A stretch of DNA of 64,000 nucleotides. Source: Zelonia costaricensis. Its lineage: Eukaryota; Euglenozoa; Kinetoplastea; Trypanosomatida; Trypanosomatidae. Every line of letters begins with the position of its first letter. The stretch's first letter is position 1. The stretch lies in the NCBI GenBank assembly GCA_030849075.1, contig JASAOO010003482.1, positions 1-64,000 of the forward strand, written 5' to 3'. The notes beneath the pieces are model-generated. The model saw only the letters and a list, made by a program, of their open reading frames with translations. It made no database searches and was not told the DNA's origin. Positions 63,946-64,000 of the stretch are shown here, piece after piece. The position numbers and the translations under genes were made by a program.

Positions 63946-64000
63946 ATGGAGTGGCCCTCGTCGTCTCCGCTGCCGCGGGTCGAGGGCGTCGCCGCCCTCG
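63946..64000 (+). CDS. 5' end of a further rightward gene, truncated by the window
   Basis: An ATG at 63946 opens a frame that runs to the window end (MEWPSSSPLPRVEGVAAL). It follows a strong C/T tract and several AG dinucleotides, and its codons are GC-rich at third positions. Eighteen codons are too few to identify a product or to be sure this is the true start. Confidence 0.4.
   Translation, partial: MEWPSSSPLPRVEGVAAL

Overview
The window reads as nuclear DNA of a trypanosomatid, most likely Leishmania. The coding sequences are GC-rich and intronless. They lie in long same-strand runs separated by pyrimidine-rich stretches ending in AG (trans-splice acceptors) and by (TG)n/(CA)n tracts. 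From memory, the neighbourhood of a glycosomal-type glucose-6-phosphate isomerase fits the middle of Leishmania chromosome 12; this was not checked by a search.

Layout. Positions 1-3858 hold no convincing gene and look like untranslated or intergenic sequence of a leftward transcription unit. A leftward gene at 3859-6834 encodes a WW-domain coiled-coil protein resembling CEP164. Positions 6835-12357 are a gene-free divergent strand-switch region whose base skew and G/C homopolymer tracts change strand near 9.0-9.7 kb; it is the likely bidirectional RNA polymerase II start region. From 12.4 kb to the right end every gene points right. In order these are a 68-aa unknown protein, V-ATPase subunit F, glucose-6-phosphate isomerase, a small glycine-rich probably mitochondrial protein with an OsmC-like tail, a 761-aa coiled-coil protein of unknown function, a 56-aa Sec61 beta-like tail-anchored protein, and a TPR protein resembling the TFIIIC tau131/GTF3C3 subunit. 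They are followed by three very large tandem paralogous membrane proteins with FUSC/aromatic-acid-exporter-like cores, an alkaline-phosphatase-superfamily membrane protein with apparently altered active-site residues, and the first codons of one more gene.

Most of the left part of the rightward unit is housekeeping: glycolysis in the glycosome, vacuolar proton pumping, ER protein translocation and Pol III transcription. As usual in trypanosomatids, neighbours share a transcript without sharing a pathway. The most unusual part is 31.9-59.4 kb. Three proteins of 2521, 2140 and 2095 residues each combine a two-block membrane core with huge low-complexity tails. The tails carry a recurring four-residue motif, Asn-x-Ser/Thr-Phe (21 strict occurrences by eye), and a shared 45-residue C-terminal module. 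Copies 2 and 3 also share near-identical DNA islands, in the core and scattered through otherwise unalignable tails, which suggests gene conversion, strong constraint on small modules, or both. Domain calls are from reading motifs, not from database searches.
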